Assembly: GCA_963695805.1 (NCBI GenBank)
Contig: CAVOHV010000003.1
Span: 434,001-498,000, forward strand
Length of the DNA: 64,000 bases
Direction of reading: 5' to 3'
Origin: DASUPK01 sp963695805
GTDB lineage: Bacteria; Actinomycetota; Thermoleophilia; Solirubrobacterales; 70-9
Shown: piece by piece, positions 15,955-24,372 of the stretch
Numbering within the stretch: position 1 is the first letter of the stretch
Layout: each line of letters starts with the position of its first letter
Translations under genes and position numbers: made by a program
Notes under the pieces: model-generated
Database searches by the model: none
Told to the model about the DNA's origin: nothing
Seen by the model: only the letters and a program-made list of their open reading frames with translations

Positions 15955-17037
15955 ATGGCTGAAGAGATGGAAGCGACAGCAGTTGAGCTCGACCCAGCCG
16001 TCGAGGAGCGTGTCCAGGGTCTGATCGAGGCCGGTCGGCCCGCGGACTGCGTCGACCTTTCGGACGTCGACTCGTTGGTGCAGGAAATGAACCTTTCGGA
16101 AGAAGAGGGCGATCAGGTGCATGAGCGGATCGAGGCCGCCGGCCTCCCCATCGAGGACGACTGCGGACGCGACGCGGACCAGCCCGCCGGCTACAAGAAC
16201 GGCGAGCTCGCCGAGCAGACCACCGACGCTCTGCAGCTCTTCTTCAACGAGATGCGCCGCTACCCGCTGCTCACCAAGGAGGAGGAGATCGATCTCGCCC
16301 AGCGGATCGAGCGAGGGGACCTCGAGGCCAAGGAGCGGCTGATCAACTCGAACCTCAGGTTGGTCGTCTCGAACGCCCGCCGCTACATGCGCCAGGACCT
16401 CAACCTGCTGGATCTGATCCAGGAAGGAATCCTCGGCCTGATCCGCGCCGCCGAGAAGTTCGATTGGCGCAAGGGCTACAAGTTCTCGACCTACGCGACC
16501 TTCTGGATCCGCCAGGCGATTCAGCGGGCGCTCGAGTCCAAGGAACGCACGATCCGGGTGCCGAACCAGGTCGCCCAGCGCGAGCGCAAGGTGATGCGGA
16601 CCGAGCGCTCGCTGGCGACAAAGCTCGGCCGCGACCCGACCACCGAAGAGATCGCCAAGGAGGCCGAGCTGGAGCCTGCGCAGGTCGAGGAGATCCGCGA
16701 CCTGACCCGGGTGGTGACCAGCCTCGACCGTCCCGTCGGCGAGGAGGACGGCTCATCGATGGGCGAGTTCGTCCAGGACGAGCGGGTCGGGCCGTCCGAG
16801 GAGGTCGCGCTCAGCTTCCGCGACCAGGCGATTCGACGCGCAGTCGAAGACTTGCCCGAGGACGAGCGCAAGGTGATCCAGCTTCGCTACGGCATCAACG
16901 GTGACGAGCCCACGCCGCTCCGCGAGACCGGACGCCGTCTCGAGCTCAAGCCCAGCGAGGTCAAGAATCTCGAGGAGAAGGGGCTGAATCGCCTCGCCGA
17001 GGCCCGCGAGGTCGAGGCGATGCGCGAAGCCGCCTGA
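15955..17037 (+). CDS. Sigma-70 family factor with altered -35 helix
   Basis: A 360-residue group 1/2 sigma factor that directs RNA polymerase to promoters. An N-terminal region-1.1-like helical domain (12-70), region 1.2 (DALQLFFNEMRRYPLLTKEEEIDLAQRI), region 2 with NLRLVVSNARRY and KFSTYATFWIRQAIQRAL, and regions 3 and 4.1 (LPEDERKVIQLRYG) are all intact. The recognition helix of region 4.2 is not canonical: where housekeeping factors have SRERVRQIE, this one has KPSEVKNLE (332-340), replacing the arginine, glutamate and glutamine that contact the -35 element. It is probably an alternative, not the primary, sigma factor. The ATG is preceded by TATGTA and two GCGATCATG repeats. Confidence 0.93.
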   Translation: MAEEMEATAVELDPAVEERVQGLIEAGRPADCVDLSDVDSLVQEMNLSEEEGDQVHERIEAAGLPIEDDCGRDADQPAGYKNGELAEQTTDALQLFFNEMRRYPLLTKEEEIDLAQRIERGDLEAKERLINSNLRLVVSNARRYMRQDLNLLDLIQEGILGLIRAAEKFDWRKGYKFSTYATFWIRQAIQRALESKERTIRVPNQVAQRERKVMRTERSLATKLGRDPTTEEIAKEAELEPAQVEEIRDLTRVVTSLDRPVGEEDGSSMGEFVQDERVGPSEEVALSFRDQAIRRAVEDLPEDERKVIQLRYGINGDEPTPLRETGRRLELKPSEVKNLEEKGLNRLAEAREVEAMREAA

Positions 17038-17129
17038 GCGGTTTAGCGTTGAAACGCGGCGGGTAGGGCGCCGTTAGCGGAGGACCTCATCAGCGTGCCG
17101 TCGTGGGGCGGCTTACAGGAGGAACGATG

Positions 17130-18671
17130 ATGCAGGAATGGACCACACGGAAGATGTGGGCGCTCGGTCTCGTGGTGTTGGGTGCGGCATTGCTCCCGGC
17201 AGCCATCCCCGCGTCCGCTGGAGCAGCGCGTAACTGCGCCGGCGCAGCAGGAATCGGCGACGCCTACTACCCGACCTACGGGAACGGCGGCTACGACGTC
17301 GGCCGTTACAAGCTCAAGGTCGCGTACGACCCGGCCACGGACCGGCTCGACGGCAAGGCGACGGTGCTCGCGCGCTCGACGCAGCGACTCTGCAGCTTCA
17401 ACTTCGACTTCGTCGGCATGGACGTGCAGCGGATCAAGGTCAACGGCGATCGGGCCGGCTGGTCTCGCAGCGGCCAGGAGCTGACCGTGGTCCCGAGCGA
17501 CGACCTCAAGAACGGCAAGGCTTTCCGCGTCACCGTCAAGTACGCCGGCATCCCGCAGGTGTTCACGATTCCGGGGATAACTCCCCCGATCCGTACAGGC
17601 TTCATGGCGACCCCTGAGGGCGCCACGGTCGCCGGTCAGCCGGAGGTCGCAGCCGGCTGGTACCCGGTCAACGACCACCCGCTCGACAAGGCCTCCTATG
17701 CCTTCGACGTCACGGTGCCGAAGGCCTACGAGGTCGCCGCGAACGGGTTCCTGCGAGGTGTCAAGAAGGAGGGCGGCCAGACCACCTGGAGCTGGCGCGC
17801 CAACGAGCCGATGGCCTCGTACCTGGCGACGATCGACATCGGGCAGTGGGACGTGACCGAGCGCACCCAGGCCGGGCTGCCGAGCTACGACGCCATCGCC
17901 TCCCAGATCACCGGCGGTTTGCGAGCCAAGATCGAGGAATCGATGGCCCGCCAGGGCGAGATCCTGGACATGCTCTCCGCCGCGTTCGGGCCATACCCAT
18001 TCAAGACGGTCGGTGGGATCGTGCCCGACCAGGACGATCTGTTCTTCGCGCTGGAGACCCAGACCCGTCCGGTCTACTCGAAGCTGTTCTGGCTCGATGA
18101 CCATGGCAAGCCGGTAAACGGCGACTTCGTCGTGGTCCACGAGCTCGCCCACCAGTGGTACGGCGACGACGTGGCGGTCGGTCGCTGGCAGGATATCTGG
18201 CTGAACGAGGGATTCGCGACCTATGCGGAGTGGCTCTGGGATGACCATCTCGGCAAAGCGACCCCGGCGGAGACCTTCCGCGCGACCTATGAGGCGATTC
18301 CCGCCAACGACCCGTTCTGGCAGGTCACGATCGGCGACCCGGGAGTCGATCTTCTGTTCGACAACGCGGTCTACGTGCGCGGAGCGATGACGCTGCAGGC
18401 GCTTCGTGAGCGGGTCGGCGATGACGCCTTCTTCGCGATCCTCCGCGGCTGGGCAGCCAGCAAGGGCGGTGGCAACGGCACCACGCCGGAGTTCATCGCG
18501 TTCGCCGAGCAGATCTCGGGCCAGCAGCTCGATGATCTGTTCGACACCTGGCTGTTCACGGCCGGCAGGCCGGACCTGCCCGCGGCCGAGGCCGCCAGGG
18601 CCCGCGCCACGGCGCCGGACGCGAGCTGGTTGAACGAGTTGCGGAAGCGGCTGGCCATCGGACGCTACTGA
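17130..18671 (+). CDS. Secreted M1-family metallopeptidase
   Basis: A zinc aminopeptidase-fold protein of about 513 residues with a signal peptide (WALGLVVLGAALLPAAIPASAGA). HELAHQWYGD supplies His337, Glu338 and His341, and NEGFATYAEW supplies the third ligand Glu360, so the gluzincin site is complete. The GAMEN exopeptidase motif of standard aminopeptidases is replaced by FFALETQTRPVYS. The protein is shorter than classical family members because it lacks the large C-terminal helical domain. AGGAGG lies seven bases before the ATG at 17130; an ATG one codon earlier is also possible. It probably degrades peptides outside the cell. Confidence 0.94.
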   Translation: MQEWTTRKMWALGLVVLGAALLPAAIPASAGAARNCAGAAGIGDAYYPTYGNGGYDVGRYKLKVAYDPATDRLDGKATVLARSTQRLCSFNFDFVGMDVQRIKVNGDRAGWSRSGQELTVVPSDDLKNGKAFRVTVKYAGIPQVFTIPGITPPIRTGFMATPEGATVAGQPEVAAGWYPVNDHPLDKASYAFDVTVPKAYEVAANGFLRGVKKEGGQTTWSWRANEPMASYLATIDIGQWDVTERTQAGLPSYDAIASQITGGLRAKIEESMARQGEILDMLSAAFGPYPFKTVGGIVPDQDDLFFALETQTRPVYSKLFWLDDHGKPVNGDFVVVHELAHQWYGDDVAVGRWQDIWLNEGFATYAEWLWDDHLGKATPAETFRATYEAIPANDPFWQVTIGDPGVDLLFDNAVYVRGAMTLQALRERVGDDAFFAILRGWAASKGGGNGTTPEFIAFAEQISGQQLDDLFDTWLFTAGRPDLPAAEAARARATAPDASWLNELRKRLAIGRY

Positions 18672-18679
18672 TCGTCGGG

Positions 18680-18685
18680 TAGGTT
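18680..18685 (+). promoter_or_regulatory. Leaderless -10 box TAGGTT
   Basis: TAGGTT is followed by seven bases and the GTG at 18693 of the cupin gene. Confidence 0.6.
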
Positions 18686-18692
18686 CCGCTAC

Positions 18693-19076
18693 GTGGATTA
18701 CACGATCAAGAACCTCCGTGAGGCCAAGGATGTGGCTGCGGAGGCCGGGCTCTCCGACTCTCTGGAGGCACGCTTCGCGCACGGGGATCTGGAGTCCGAG
18801 ACGAGCGGCATCTCCTACCAGGTGATCAAGGCCGGGCAGCGCCAGCCCTTCGCGCATAAGCACGGAGAGATGGAGGAGATCTACGTGGTCATCTCCGGGG
18901 GCGGCCGGGTGAAGCTCGACGACGAACTGGAGGACGTCGGCCCTCTCGACGCGATCCGGATCGCCCCGAGCGTGATCCGCGCGTTCGAGGCCGGGGACGA
19001 CGATCTCGTGCTGCTCGTGTTCAGCCCCAGGGCCGAGGGCGACTCGGAGGTCGTCCAGGACTTTTCCTGGGATTGA
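18693..19076 (+). CDS. Single-domain cupin protein
   Basis: A 127-residue cupin. The first motif reads AHKHGEMEEIYVVISGGG, with His and Glu ligands, and the second is reduced to GPLDAIRIAPSVIRAFEAGDDD, in which the usual histidine is absent. Metal binding may therefore be weak, and sensing or isomerase roles are possible. It starts with GTG directly behind a TAGGTT box. Its TGA stop is the first codon of a family 2 palindromic repeat. No functional partner is obvious; the downstream bioB gene has its own promoter. Confidence 0.85.
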   Translation: MDYTIKNLREAKDVAAEAGLSDSLEARFAHGDLESETSGISYQVIKAGQRQPFAHKHGEMEEIYVVISGGGRVKLDDELEDVGPLDAIRIAPSVIRAFEAGDDDLVLLVFSPRAEGDSEVVQDFSWD

Positions 19077-19118
19077 TCCGGCGGCGGTGTTTGTGGCCGC
19101 CGCTGAAGGCGAAGCCGG
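19074..19118 (+). repeat. Stop-codon palindromic repeat, family 2, copy 1
   Basis: Starts with the cupin TGA and continues TGATCCGGCGGC, loop GGTGTTTGTG, then GCCGCCG, giving a 7-base-pair stem. It is followed by AAGGCGAAGCCGG (19106-19118), which recurs alone at 51307-51319. The 28-base core is identical to that at 60961-60988 on the other strand. Confidence 0.85.
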
Positions 19119-19136
19119 ATCGTCCGGCCGGCTTCA

Positions 19137-19142
19137 TAGATT
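19137..19142 (+). promoter_or_regulatory. Leaderless -10 box TAGATT of bioB
   Basis: TAGATT is followed by six bases and the GTG at 19149. No ribosome-binding site lies between the cupin stop and this start. Confidence 0.6.
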
Positions 19143-19148
19143 GACCGT

Positions 19149-20309
19149 GTGCCGCCGCTGATCGGCTTCGACGAGGCGCTCGAGCTCGGCGCCCTCACGG
19201 ACCACGACGAGATCGGTGCGCTCGTCGAGCGCGCCTGGGAGGTCCGTCAGGACCGCTTCGGCGACTCCACCGACATGTGCTCGCTGGTGAACGCGAAGTC
19301 GGGCGGCTGCGCCGAGGACTGCGGCTTCTGCGCGCAGTCCCGCTACGCCGAGGCCGACACACCCATGCACGCGATGATGGAGCCCGACCAGATCCTCGAG
19401 CACGCGAAGGCGGCCGAGGCCGCGGGCGCCCACCGCTTCTGCATGGTCACCCAGGGCCAGGGGCTCTCCAAACGCGACTTCGCGAAGATCCTCGAGGGGG
19501 CCCGGCTGGTCTCCGAGCAGACCAACCTGAAGCGGTGCGCCTCGATCGGGCACATGTCCGCCGACCGCGCAGGGCAGCTCAAGGAAGCCGGCATTCAACG
19601 GGTCCACCACAACGTCGAGGCGTCGCGCTCCTATTACCCCGAGGTCTCCACCACCGTCCGCTACGAGGGCCGGCTGCGCACCATCGACGCCGTCAAGGAG
19701 GCGGGCCTCGAGACCTGCGTCGGGGGCATCCTCAACCTGGGCGAGTCGCCGCGACAGCGAGTCGAGATGGCCTTCGAGCTCGCCGAGATCAACCCCGACT
19801 CGGTGCCGATCAACCTGCTCAACCCGCGCACCGGGACCAAGTTCGGCGAGCGCGAGCTGATGGACCCCTGGGATGTCGTGAAGTGGGTCGCGATCTTCCG
19901 GCTGATCCTGCCGGACGCCCTCTTCCGGCTCTGCGGCGGACGCGTCGAGAACCTCCAGGAACTCGCGCCGCTGGCGGTGAAGGCCGGCCTGAACGGCGTG
20001 ATGATGGGCAACTTCCTGACCACCCTCGGCGTCGAGCCCGCGGAGGACCGGGAGATGTTCGAGGAGCTGGGCCTGAACGTCGCGCGGCAGCCGGACAACG
20101 GAGCCAACCCTCGGCCCGATAACCGCTCGGGATGGCTGGAAGGCGAGACCCCAGCCACCCCCATCGACGATCTGATCGACAACCAGGCCGACGCCAACTT
20201 CTGGGATCCCTCCACCCAGCTGCGGGTGGTCAAGAAGAAGGGCAAGCCGCCCGCCTATCCGGAGCGCCCGACCGAGAAGGAGCCTCAGCCGGCGGGCTGG
20301 GGGGACTAG
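19149..20309 (+). CDS. bioB: Biotin synthase
   Basis: A radical-SAM enzyme that inserts sulfur into dethiobiotin. The [4Fe-4S] motif CAEDCGFC gives Cys54, Cys58 and Cys61 within KSGGCAEDCGFCAQS. The later segments VHHNVEASRSYYPEV, ETCVGGILNLGES and PINLLNPRTGTKFGE are characteristic of BioB, and RLCGGRVEN holds the arginine near the [2Fe-2S] cluster. At 386 residues it is longer than the usual 320-350; a hydrophilic tail of about 50 residues (NRSGWLEGETPATPI to GWGD) is added. It is the first gene of the bioB-bioF-bioD operon and overlaps bioF by one base. Confidence 0.97.
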   Translation: MPPLIGFDEALELGALTDHDEIGALVERAWEVRQDRFGDSTDMCSLVNAKSGGCAEDCGFCAQSRYAEADTPMHAMMEPDQILEHAKAAEAAGAHRFCMVTQGQGLSKRDFAKILEGARLVSEQTNLKRCASIGHMSADRAGQLKEAGIQRVHHNVEASRSYYPEVSTTVRYEGRLRTIDAVKEAGLETCVGGILNLGESPRQRVEMAFELAEINPDSVPINLLNPRTGTKFGERELMDPWDVVKWVAIFRLILPDALFRLCGGRVENLQELAPLAVKAGLNGVMMGNFLTTLGVEPAEDREMFEELGLNVARQPDNGANPRPDNRSGWLEGETPATPIDDLIDNQADANFWDPSTQLRVVKKKGKPPAYPERPTEKEPQPAGWGD

Positions 20310-21520
20310 TGCTGGAGCTCGACGAGCGGCTCGCCGAGCTCGAATCGAGCGGGCTGCGCCGGCGGCTGCGCATGGTCGAGGGCCCACAGGGGCCACAGGT
20401 GGTCCTCGACGGCCGTCCCGTGTTGCTCCTCTGCTCGAACAACTATCTCGGGCTGGCGGACCACCCGCGATTGCGCCGTGCGGCTGCGGATGCGGCGCTC
20501 AGCCTCGGGACCAGCGCCGGGGCGTCACGGCTGATCTCGGGGTCGATGTCGATCCATGCCGACCTCGAGTCCAGCCTCGCTGACTTCAAGCAGACCGAGG
20601 CCGCTCTGCTCTTCGGCTCGGGCTACCTGGCCAACACCGGGGCGATCGCGGCGCTCGCCGGACGGGGGGAGGTCGTGTTCTCGGACGAGCTCAACCACGC
20701 CAGCATCATCGACGGGTGCCGCCTGGCGGGCGCGGAGACCTTCGTGTATCGCCACCGCGACACCGAGCACCTCGAGTGGGGGCTCCGGGAGGCCTCGGGA
20801 CGGGGTGCCCTGATCGTCACCGACGGCGTCTTCTCGATGGACGGGGACATCGCCCCACTGCCGGAGCTCGCGGACCTCGCTCGGCGCCACGGCTGCCGCC
20901 TGCTCGTCGACGAGGCTCACGCCACCGGCTGCATCGGACCCGGCGGGCGCGGGTCGGTCGCGGCGGCCGGAGTCACCGACGAGGTCGACGTGATCGTCGG
21001 CACGCTCGGGAAGGCTCTCGGCGGCTACGGTGCCTACGTTTGCGGCTCGCGTGAGCTGGTGGACTTTCTCGTCAACTCCGCGCGGCCGTTCATCTTCTCG
21101 ACCGCCCCGCCTCCCGCCACCGTCGCCGCCGCTCGGGCGGCGCTCGAGCTGCTTGCCGACCGGCCCGAGCGCGTCGAACGCCTGCGAGCAAACGCGGCGG
21201 CCCTCCGCGAGGGACTGCGGTCCGAGGGACTCGAGCCGATCGGGTCCGAGACGCAGATCGTGCCGCTGGTGATCGGCGAGGCCGACGACGCGATGGCCCT
21301 CTGCGAGCGCCTGCTGGCGGAGGGCGTCTTCGCGCAGGCGATCCGGCCGCCCACGGTCGCACCGGGGACCTGCCGCCTGCGTCTGACGACGATGGCGACC
21401 CACCGGGTCGCCGATCTGCGGCATGCGGCAAGGCTGATCGGGGAAGCGGCACGGGACCTTGGCCTCACATCGCGGACCAGCCGCAAGGTGGTCGCTACCC
21501 CGCTGCACGAGGCGGCCTGA
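20309..21520 (+). CDS. bioF: 8-amino-7-oxononanoate synthase
   Basis: A 403-residue PLP enzyme of the alpha-oxoamine synthase family that condenses pimeloyl-ACP/CoA with alanine. CSNNYLGLADHP, the GTSAGASRLISG loop, FSDELNHASIIDG, VDEAHATG and GTLGKALGGYGAY (PLP lysine) occur in the expected order. The GTG start shares one base with the bioB stop (TAGTG), and the longer frame upstream would lie inside bioB. It is followed by bioD after one base. A glycine C-acetyltransferase is the main alternative, but the operon context settles it as BioF. Confidence 0.95.
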   Translation: MLELDERLAELESSGLRRRLRMVEGPQGPQVVLDGRPVLLLCSNNYLGLADHPRLRRAAADAALSLGTSAGASRLISGSMSIHADLESSLADFKQTEAALLFGSGYLANTGAIAALAGRGEVVFSDELNHASIIDGCRLAGAETFVYRHRDTEHLEWGLREASGRGALIVTDGVFSMDGDIAPLPELADLARRHGCRLLVDEAHATGCIGPGGRGSVAAAGVTDEVDVIVGTLGKALGGYGAYVCGSRELVDFLVNSARPFIFSTAPPPATVAAARAALELLADRPERVERLRANAAALREGLRSEGLEPIGSETQIVPLVIGEADDAMALCERLLAEGVFAQAIRPPTVAPGTCRLRLTTMATHRVADLRHAARLIGEAARDLGLTSRTSRKVVATPLHEAA

Positions 21521-21521
21521 G

Positions 21522-22232
21522 GTGCGGGGCGAGTTCATCACGGGCACGGGCACGGAGGTCGGGAAGACGGTGGTCGCCGCCGCGATCGCCCGCACGGCGC
21601 ACAAGGCCGGAGCCCGGGTGGCGGTGTTCAAGCCGGCGGTAAGCGGCCTGGACAAATACCCGCTGCGGCCCGAGACGTGGGAGTGCGCGGCCGAGCTGCC
21701 CGACCACGTGCTCCTGCGGCTCGCGGCGGGATCGTCCCAAGCGGACGATGAGATCGCGCCGTATCGCTATGGCCCTCCCGTCTCGCCGCACCTCGGCGCA
21801 GAGCTGGCGAGCGAGCCGATCGATCCGGATCGGCTGCGCGGCGCCGCGCTCGAAGCCACCGAGGGAGCTGACCTCCTGATCTGCGAGGGCGTCGGCGGCT
21901 TCCTGGTGCCGCTGACGACGGACTATCTGGTCCGCGACCTGGCGCGCGACCTGGGCATGCCGGTGACGATTGTGGCCTCCCCCGGGCTCGGGACGATCAA
22001 CCACACCCTGCTCACGATCGAGGCGGTGCGCGACGCGGGCCTCCAGGTCGGCAGGGTCGTGCTCAACCCCTGGCCCGAGGCCCCATCACTGCTGGAGATC
22101 TCCAACCGCGAGACGATCGCCGAGCTCGGCTCGGTCCCGGTGGAGATGCTCTTCCACCTCGACCTGACTGCACCTGAGCGCTGGCCTGCGCTCGGCCTCA
22201 GCGAGCCCGAGCGCAGGTTGAGAGCCGCCTAG
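21522..22232 (+). CDS. bioD: Dethiobiotin synthetase
   Basis: A 236-residue P-loop ATPase that closes the ureido ring of biotin from 7,8-diaminopelargonate, CO2 and ATP. GTGTEVGKT is the phosphate-binding loop at residues 8-16, FKPAVSGLD holds the conserved lysine, and CEGVGGFLVPL is the second signature. The GTG start is one base after the bioF stop. Its stop codon overlaps the stop of the convergent MFS gene in a shared CTAG (22229-22232), so the two transcripts must overlap. Confidence 0.96.
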   Translation: MRGEFITGTGTEVGKTVVAAAIARTAHKAGARVAVFKPAVSGLDKYPLRPETWECAAELPDHVLLRLAAGSSQADDEIAPYRYGPPVSPHLGAELASEPIDPDRLRGAALEATEGADLLICEGVGGFLVPLTTDYLVRDLARDLGMPVTIVASPGLGTINHTLLTIEAVRDAGLQVGRVVLNPWPEAPSLLEISNRETIAELGSVPVEMLFHLDLTAPERWPALGLSEPERRLRAA

Positions 22233-23752
22233 GCGGCACGTCCCTCGGTGAGCTCCTCGGTCGCCGCCACGATCGGGACCGCGGGGGCGGCCTCCTCGGC
22301 GGCGCCGAGTGAGTCCACCCGCTTCGCGCGAGCGTGTCGGACCAGCGTCAGGGAGACGACCAGTCCCGCGACCACCACGATCGCCGCCAGGAGCATCGCG
22401 CTGCTGAGGGCGTCCACGAAGGTGGCCCGCGCCTGCTCCGGCGCCGTCGCCAGCTGCGCGGGATTGAAGCCGCTGCCGAGCTGTGACTGGAAGATCGCTC
22501 CGGTCGCGGCGACGCCCACGGACGCGCCCACCATGCGGGACATCTGCAGAACTCCGGAGGCGACCCCGGACTTCTGCACGCTGACCGCGTTCATTGCGGC
22601 GGTAGACATCGGCGACATCACCAGGGCGATCCCGATCCCCATCAGGATGAATGGGATCAGCAACCCGCTGTAGGTCGTGCTCGTGTTGATGCCCGCGAAC
22701 ATGAACATCGAGACGGCGAGGACGGCCAGGCCCCCGCTCATCGGGGTCGCGGGGCCGAGGCGATCGGCGAGCCGCCCGGAGATCGGCGCGATCACCGCGA
22801 TCACCATCGTCGTCGGCAGGAACCTGACCCCGGCCTCCAGCGCGCTGTAGCCGAGGATGTCCTGCATGTAGAGCGCCATGAAGAAGAAGGTCCCCATCAT
22901 GGCGAAGGTGATGATGAAGGCGACCAGGTTGGTCCCGATGAACTGGCGCGTCCGGAAGAGGGCGAACTCGACCATCGGCGTGGGCACCCGGAGCTCGATC
23001 GCGACGAAGATCGCGAGCCCGATGGCGCCGCCGGCCAGCAGCGAGAGGATCTGGGGCGAGCCCCAACCCCAGCTGTTGCCCTCGATCAGGCCGAGGATGA
23101 TCGCGGTCAGGCCCGCGGTCAGCGCGATCACGCCGGGGTAGTCCACCCGGCGGTCGACGGTCTCGTCACGCGACTCGGTGACCGCGAAGACCGTGGCGAT
23201 CACGGCGCCCGCGGCTACCGGAAGATTGATGAAGAAGATCGCCCGCCAGCTCACGTATTCCGTCAGGAAGCCGCCGATCACGGGGCCGATCGACAGGGCC
23301 AGGGCTGACACTCCCGCCCAGGTGCCGATCGCCTTGCCACGCTCGGCGGCGGGGAAGGCGTGGGTGATGATCGAGAGGGTCGCGGGCATCATCAGCGCGG
23401 CGCCGATGCCCTGGATCGCGCGGCTCCCGATCAGCATCGCCGGGTCCTGCGCCAGGCCCGCGGTCGCCGAGGTGACCGCGAAGATGATCACCCCGTAGAG
23501 GAACATCCGGCGGCGTCCGAAGATGTCGCCCAGGCGCCCGCCCGTGGCGATCAGCACCGCGAAGGTCAGGGTGTACCCGTTGATGACCCACTCCAGCGCC
23601 GAGAGCTGGGCCCCGATCTCGCGCTGGATCGACGGCAGGGCCACGTTGACGACGGTGTTGTCGAGCATGACCATGAACAGCGCGAAGCACATCGCTCCGA
23701 GCGTCCACCACTTGCGGTTGTCGTCGGTGACCAGGTGCCGGTAGCGCGTCAT
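22229..23752 (-). CDS. DHA2 family (EmrB/QacA-type) MFS efflux permease
   Basis: A 507-residue transporter with about 14 predicted TM helices. LDNTVVNVALPSIQREI at TM1 is the motif D1 of 14-TM drug/proton antiporters, GRLGDIFGRRRMF is motif A, and GPVIGGFLTEYVSWRAIFFIN is motif C. It is coupled to the upstream marR gene by an ATGA overlap, the usual layout for an inducible efflux pump. It sits between bioD and bioA, so export or import of a biotin-related compound cannot be excluded, but drug-like efflux is the default call. Confidence 0.95.
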   Translation of the reverse strand: MTRYRHLVTDDNRKWWTLGAMCFALFMVMLDNTVVNVALPSIQREIGAQLSALEWVINGYTLTFAVLIATGGRLGDIFGRRRMFLYGVIIFAVTSATAGLAQDPAMLIGSRAIQGIGAALMMPATLSIITHAFPAAERGKAIGTWAGVSALALSIGPVIGGFLTEYVSWRAIFFINLPVAAGAVIATVFAVTESRDETVDRRVDYPGVIALTAGLTAIILGLIEGNSWGWGSPQILSLLAGGAIGLAIFVAIELRVPTPMVEFALFRTRQFIGTNLVAFIITFAMMGTFFFMALYMQDILGYSALEAGVRFLPTTMVIAVIAPISGRLADRLGPATPMSGGLAVLAVSMFMFAGINTSTTYSGLLIPFILMGIGIALVMSPMSTAAMNAVSVQKSGVASGVLQMSRMVGASVGVAATGAIFQSQLGSGFNPAQLATAPEQARATFVDALSSAMLLAAIVVVAGLVVSLTLVRHARAKRVDSLGAAEEAAPAVPIVAATEELTEGRAA

Positions 23753-24255
23753 CGGCTGACCTTCCTCTCGTAATTGGCGTAGATCTCGGCGACATCGGGG
23801 CGCTTCATCAGCGCGTCGAGGGCCGACTCAAGCTTTCGTCGCTCGTCCGCCTCCAGCGAGCCGGTGAACTCCTCCAGGCTCGCGAGACGGGCGGAGATGA
23901 TCCGATCGGCGAGTCGCTGGCCCGTGCTGGTCAGCGCCAGCCGCTTGACTCGGCGATCGTCGGGGTCCTCGACCCGGGTGACAAGCTTCTTCCTCACCAT
24001 CCCGTCGGCGGCACGGCTGGCGGACGCCGCGGAAATGCCGATGTGCTCGGCCAAGGACGTGACGGTGTGCGCCTCGTCGGGTGTCTGGAGCTCGACCAGG
24101 ACCTTGATCTGGGCGAAGCTGACGCCGCTCTCATCGATCACGCGGAGGACCTCGCCCCCCTGCGGACCCATGCAGCGGAGGATCAACACGCCCAGCTTCA
24201 GCGCGAGCTCGTCCTCGACCCTGGTCGTCTTCTTGTCTCTGACTGCTGCTTCCAT
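23749..24255 (-). CDS. MarR-family transcriptional regulator
   Basis: A 168-residue winged-helix regulator. VTSLAEHIGISAASASRAADGMVRKKLVTRVEDPDDRRVKRLALTSTG, shown here as separate blocks HIGISAASASRAADGM and EDPDDRRVKRLALT, is the MarR recognition helix and wing. The ATG at 24255 is preferred over a TTG at 24297, because the longer form would place the inverted-repeat operator inside the coding region and because TAACCT sits eight bases before 24255. It is coupled to the efflux gene and most probably represses itself and that gene, released by a small hydrophobic ligand. Confidence 0.93.
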   Translation of the reverse strand: MEAAVRDKKTTRVEDELALKLGVLILRCMGPQGGEVLRVIDESGVSFAQIKVLVELQTPDEAHTVTSLAEHIGISAASASRAADGMVRKKLVTRVEDPDDRRVKRLALTSTGQRLADRIISARLASLEEFTGSLEADERRKLESALDALMKRPDVAEIYANYERKVSR

Positions 24256-24258
24256 CGA

Positions 24259-24288
24259 AGAAAAGGTTACACGCTTGCAACCTTTTCT
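24259..24288. promoter_or_regulatory. MarR-type operator over the marR -10 box
   Basis: AGAAAAGGTT, ten bases, then AACCTTTTCT form a perfect 10-base inverted repeat. The -10 box of marR (TAACCT on the minus strand, 24264-24269) lies inside it, and a near-palindrome GTTACACGCTTGCAAC spans the centre. Binding would block transcription of the marR-efflux unit. Confidence 0.75.
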
Positions 24289-24354
24289 CGACTGCAACTA
24301 TCTGTGATAAGCGTCACACAGCGGGACCCGCCCGGGTCCATCCGGCGACAGGCA

Positions 24355-24360
24355 TATGTT
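24355..24360 (+). promoter_or_regulatory. Candidate -10 box TATGTT of bioA
   Basis: TATGTT lies 12 bases before the bioA ATG. A short leader with CAGGGA could give weak ribosome binding. Confidence 0.45.
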
Positions 24361-24372
24361 GGGCTCCAGGGA

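Noticed and set aside
22229..22232. CTAG overlap of bioD and MFS stops as a regulatory signal
   Set aside because: Adjacent convergent genes sharing CTAG can arise by chance in dense genomes, and there is no extra structure around it.
24256..24297. Longer MarR start at TTG 24297
   Set aside because: It would place the perfect inverted-repeat operator and the -10 box inside the coding region.
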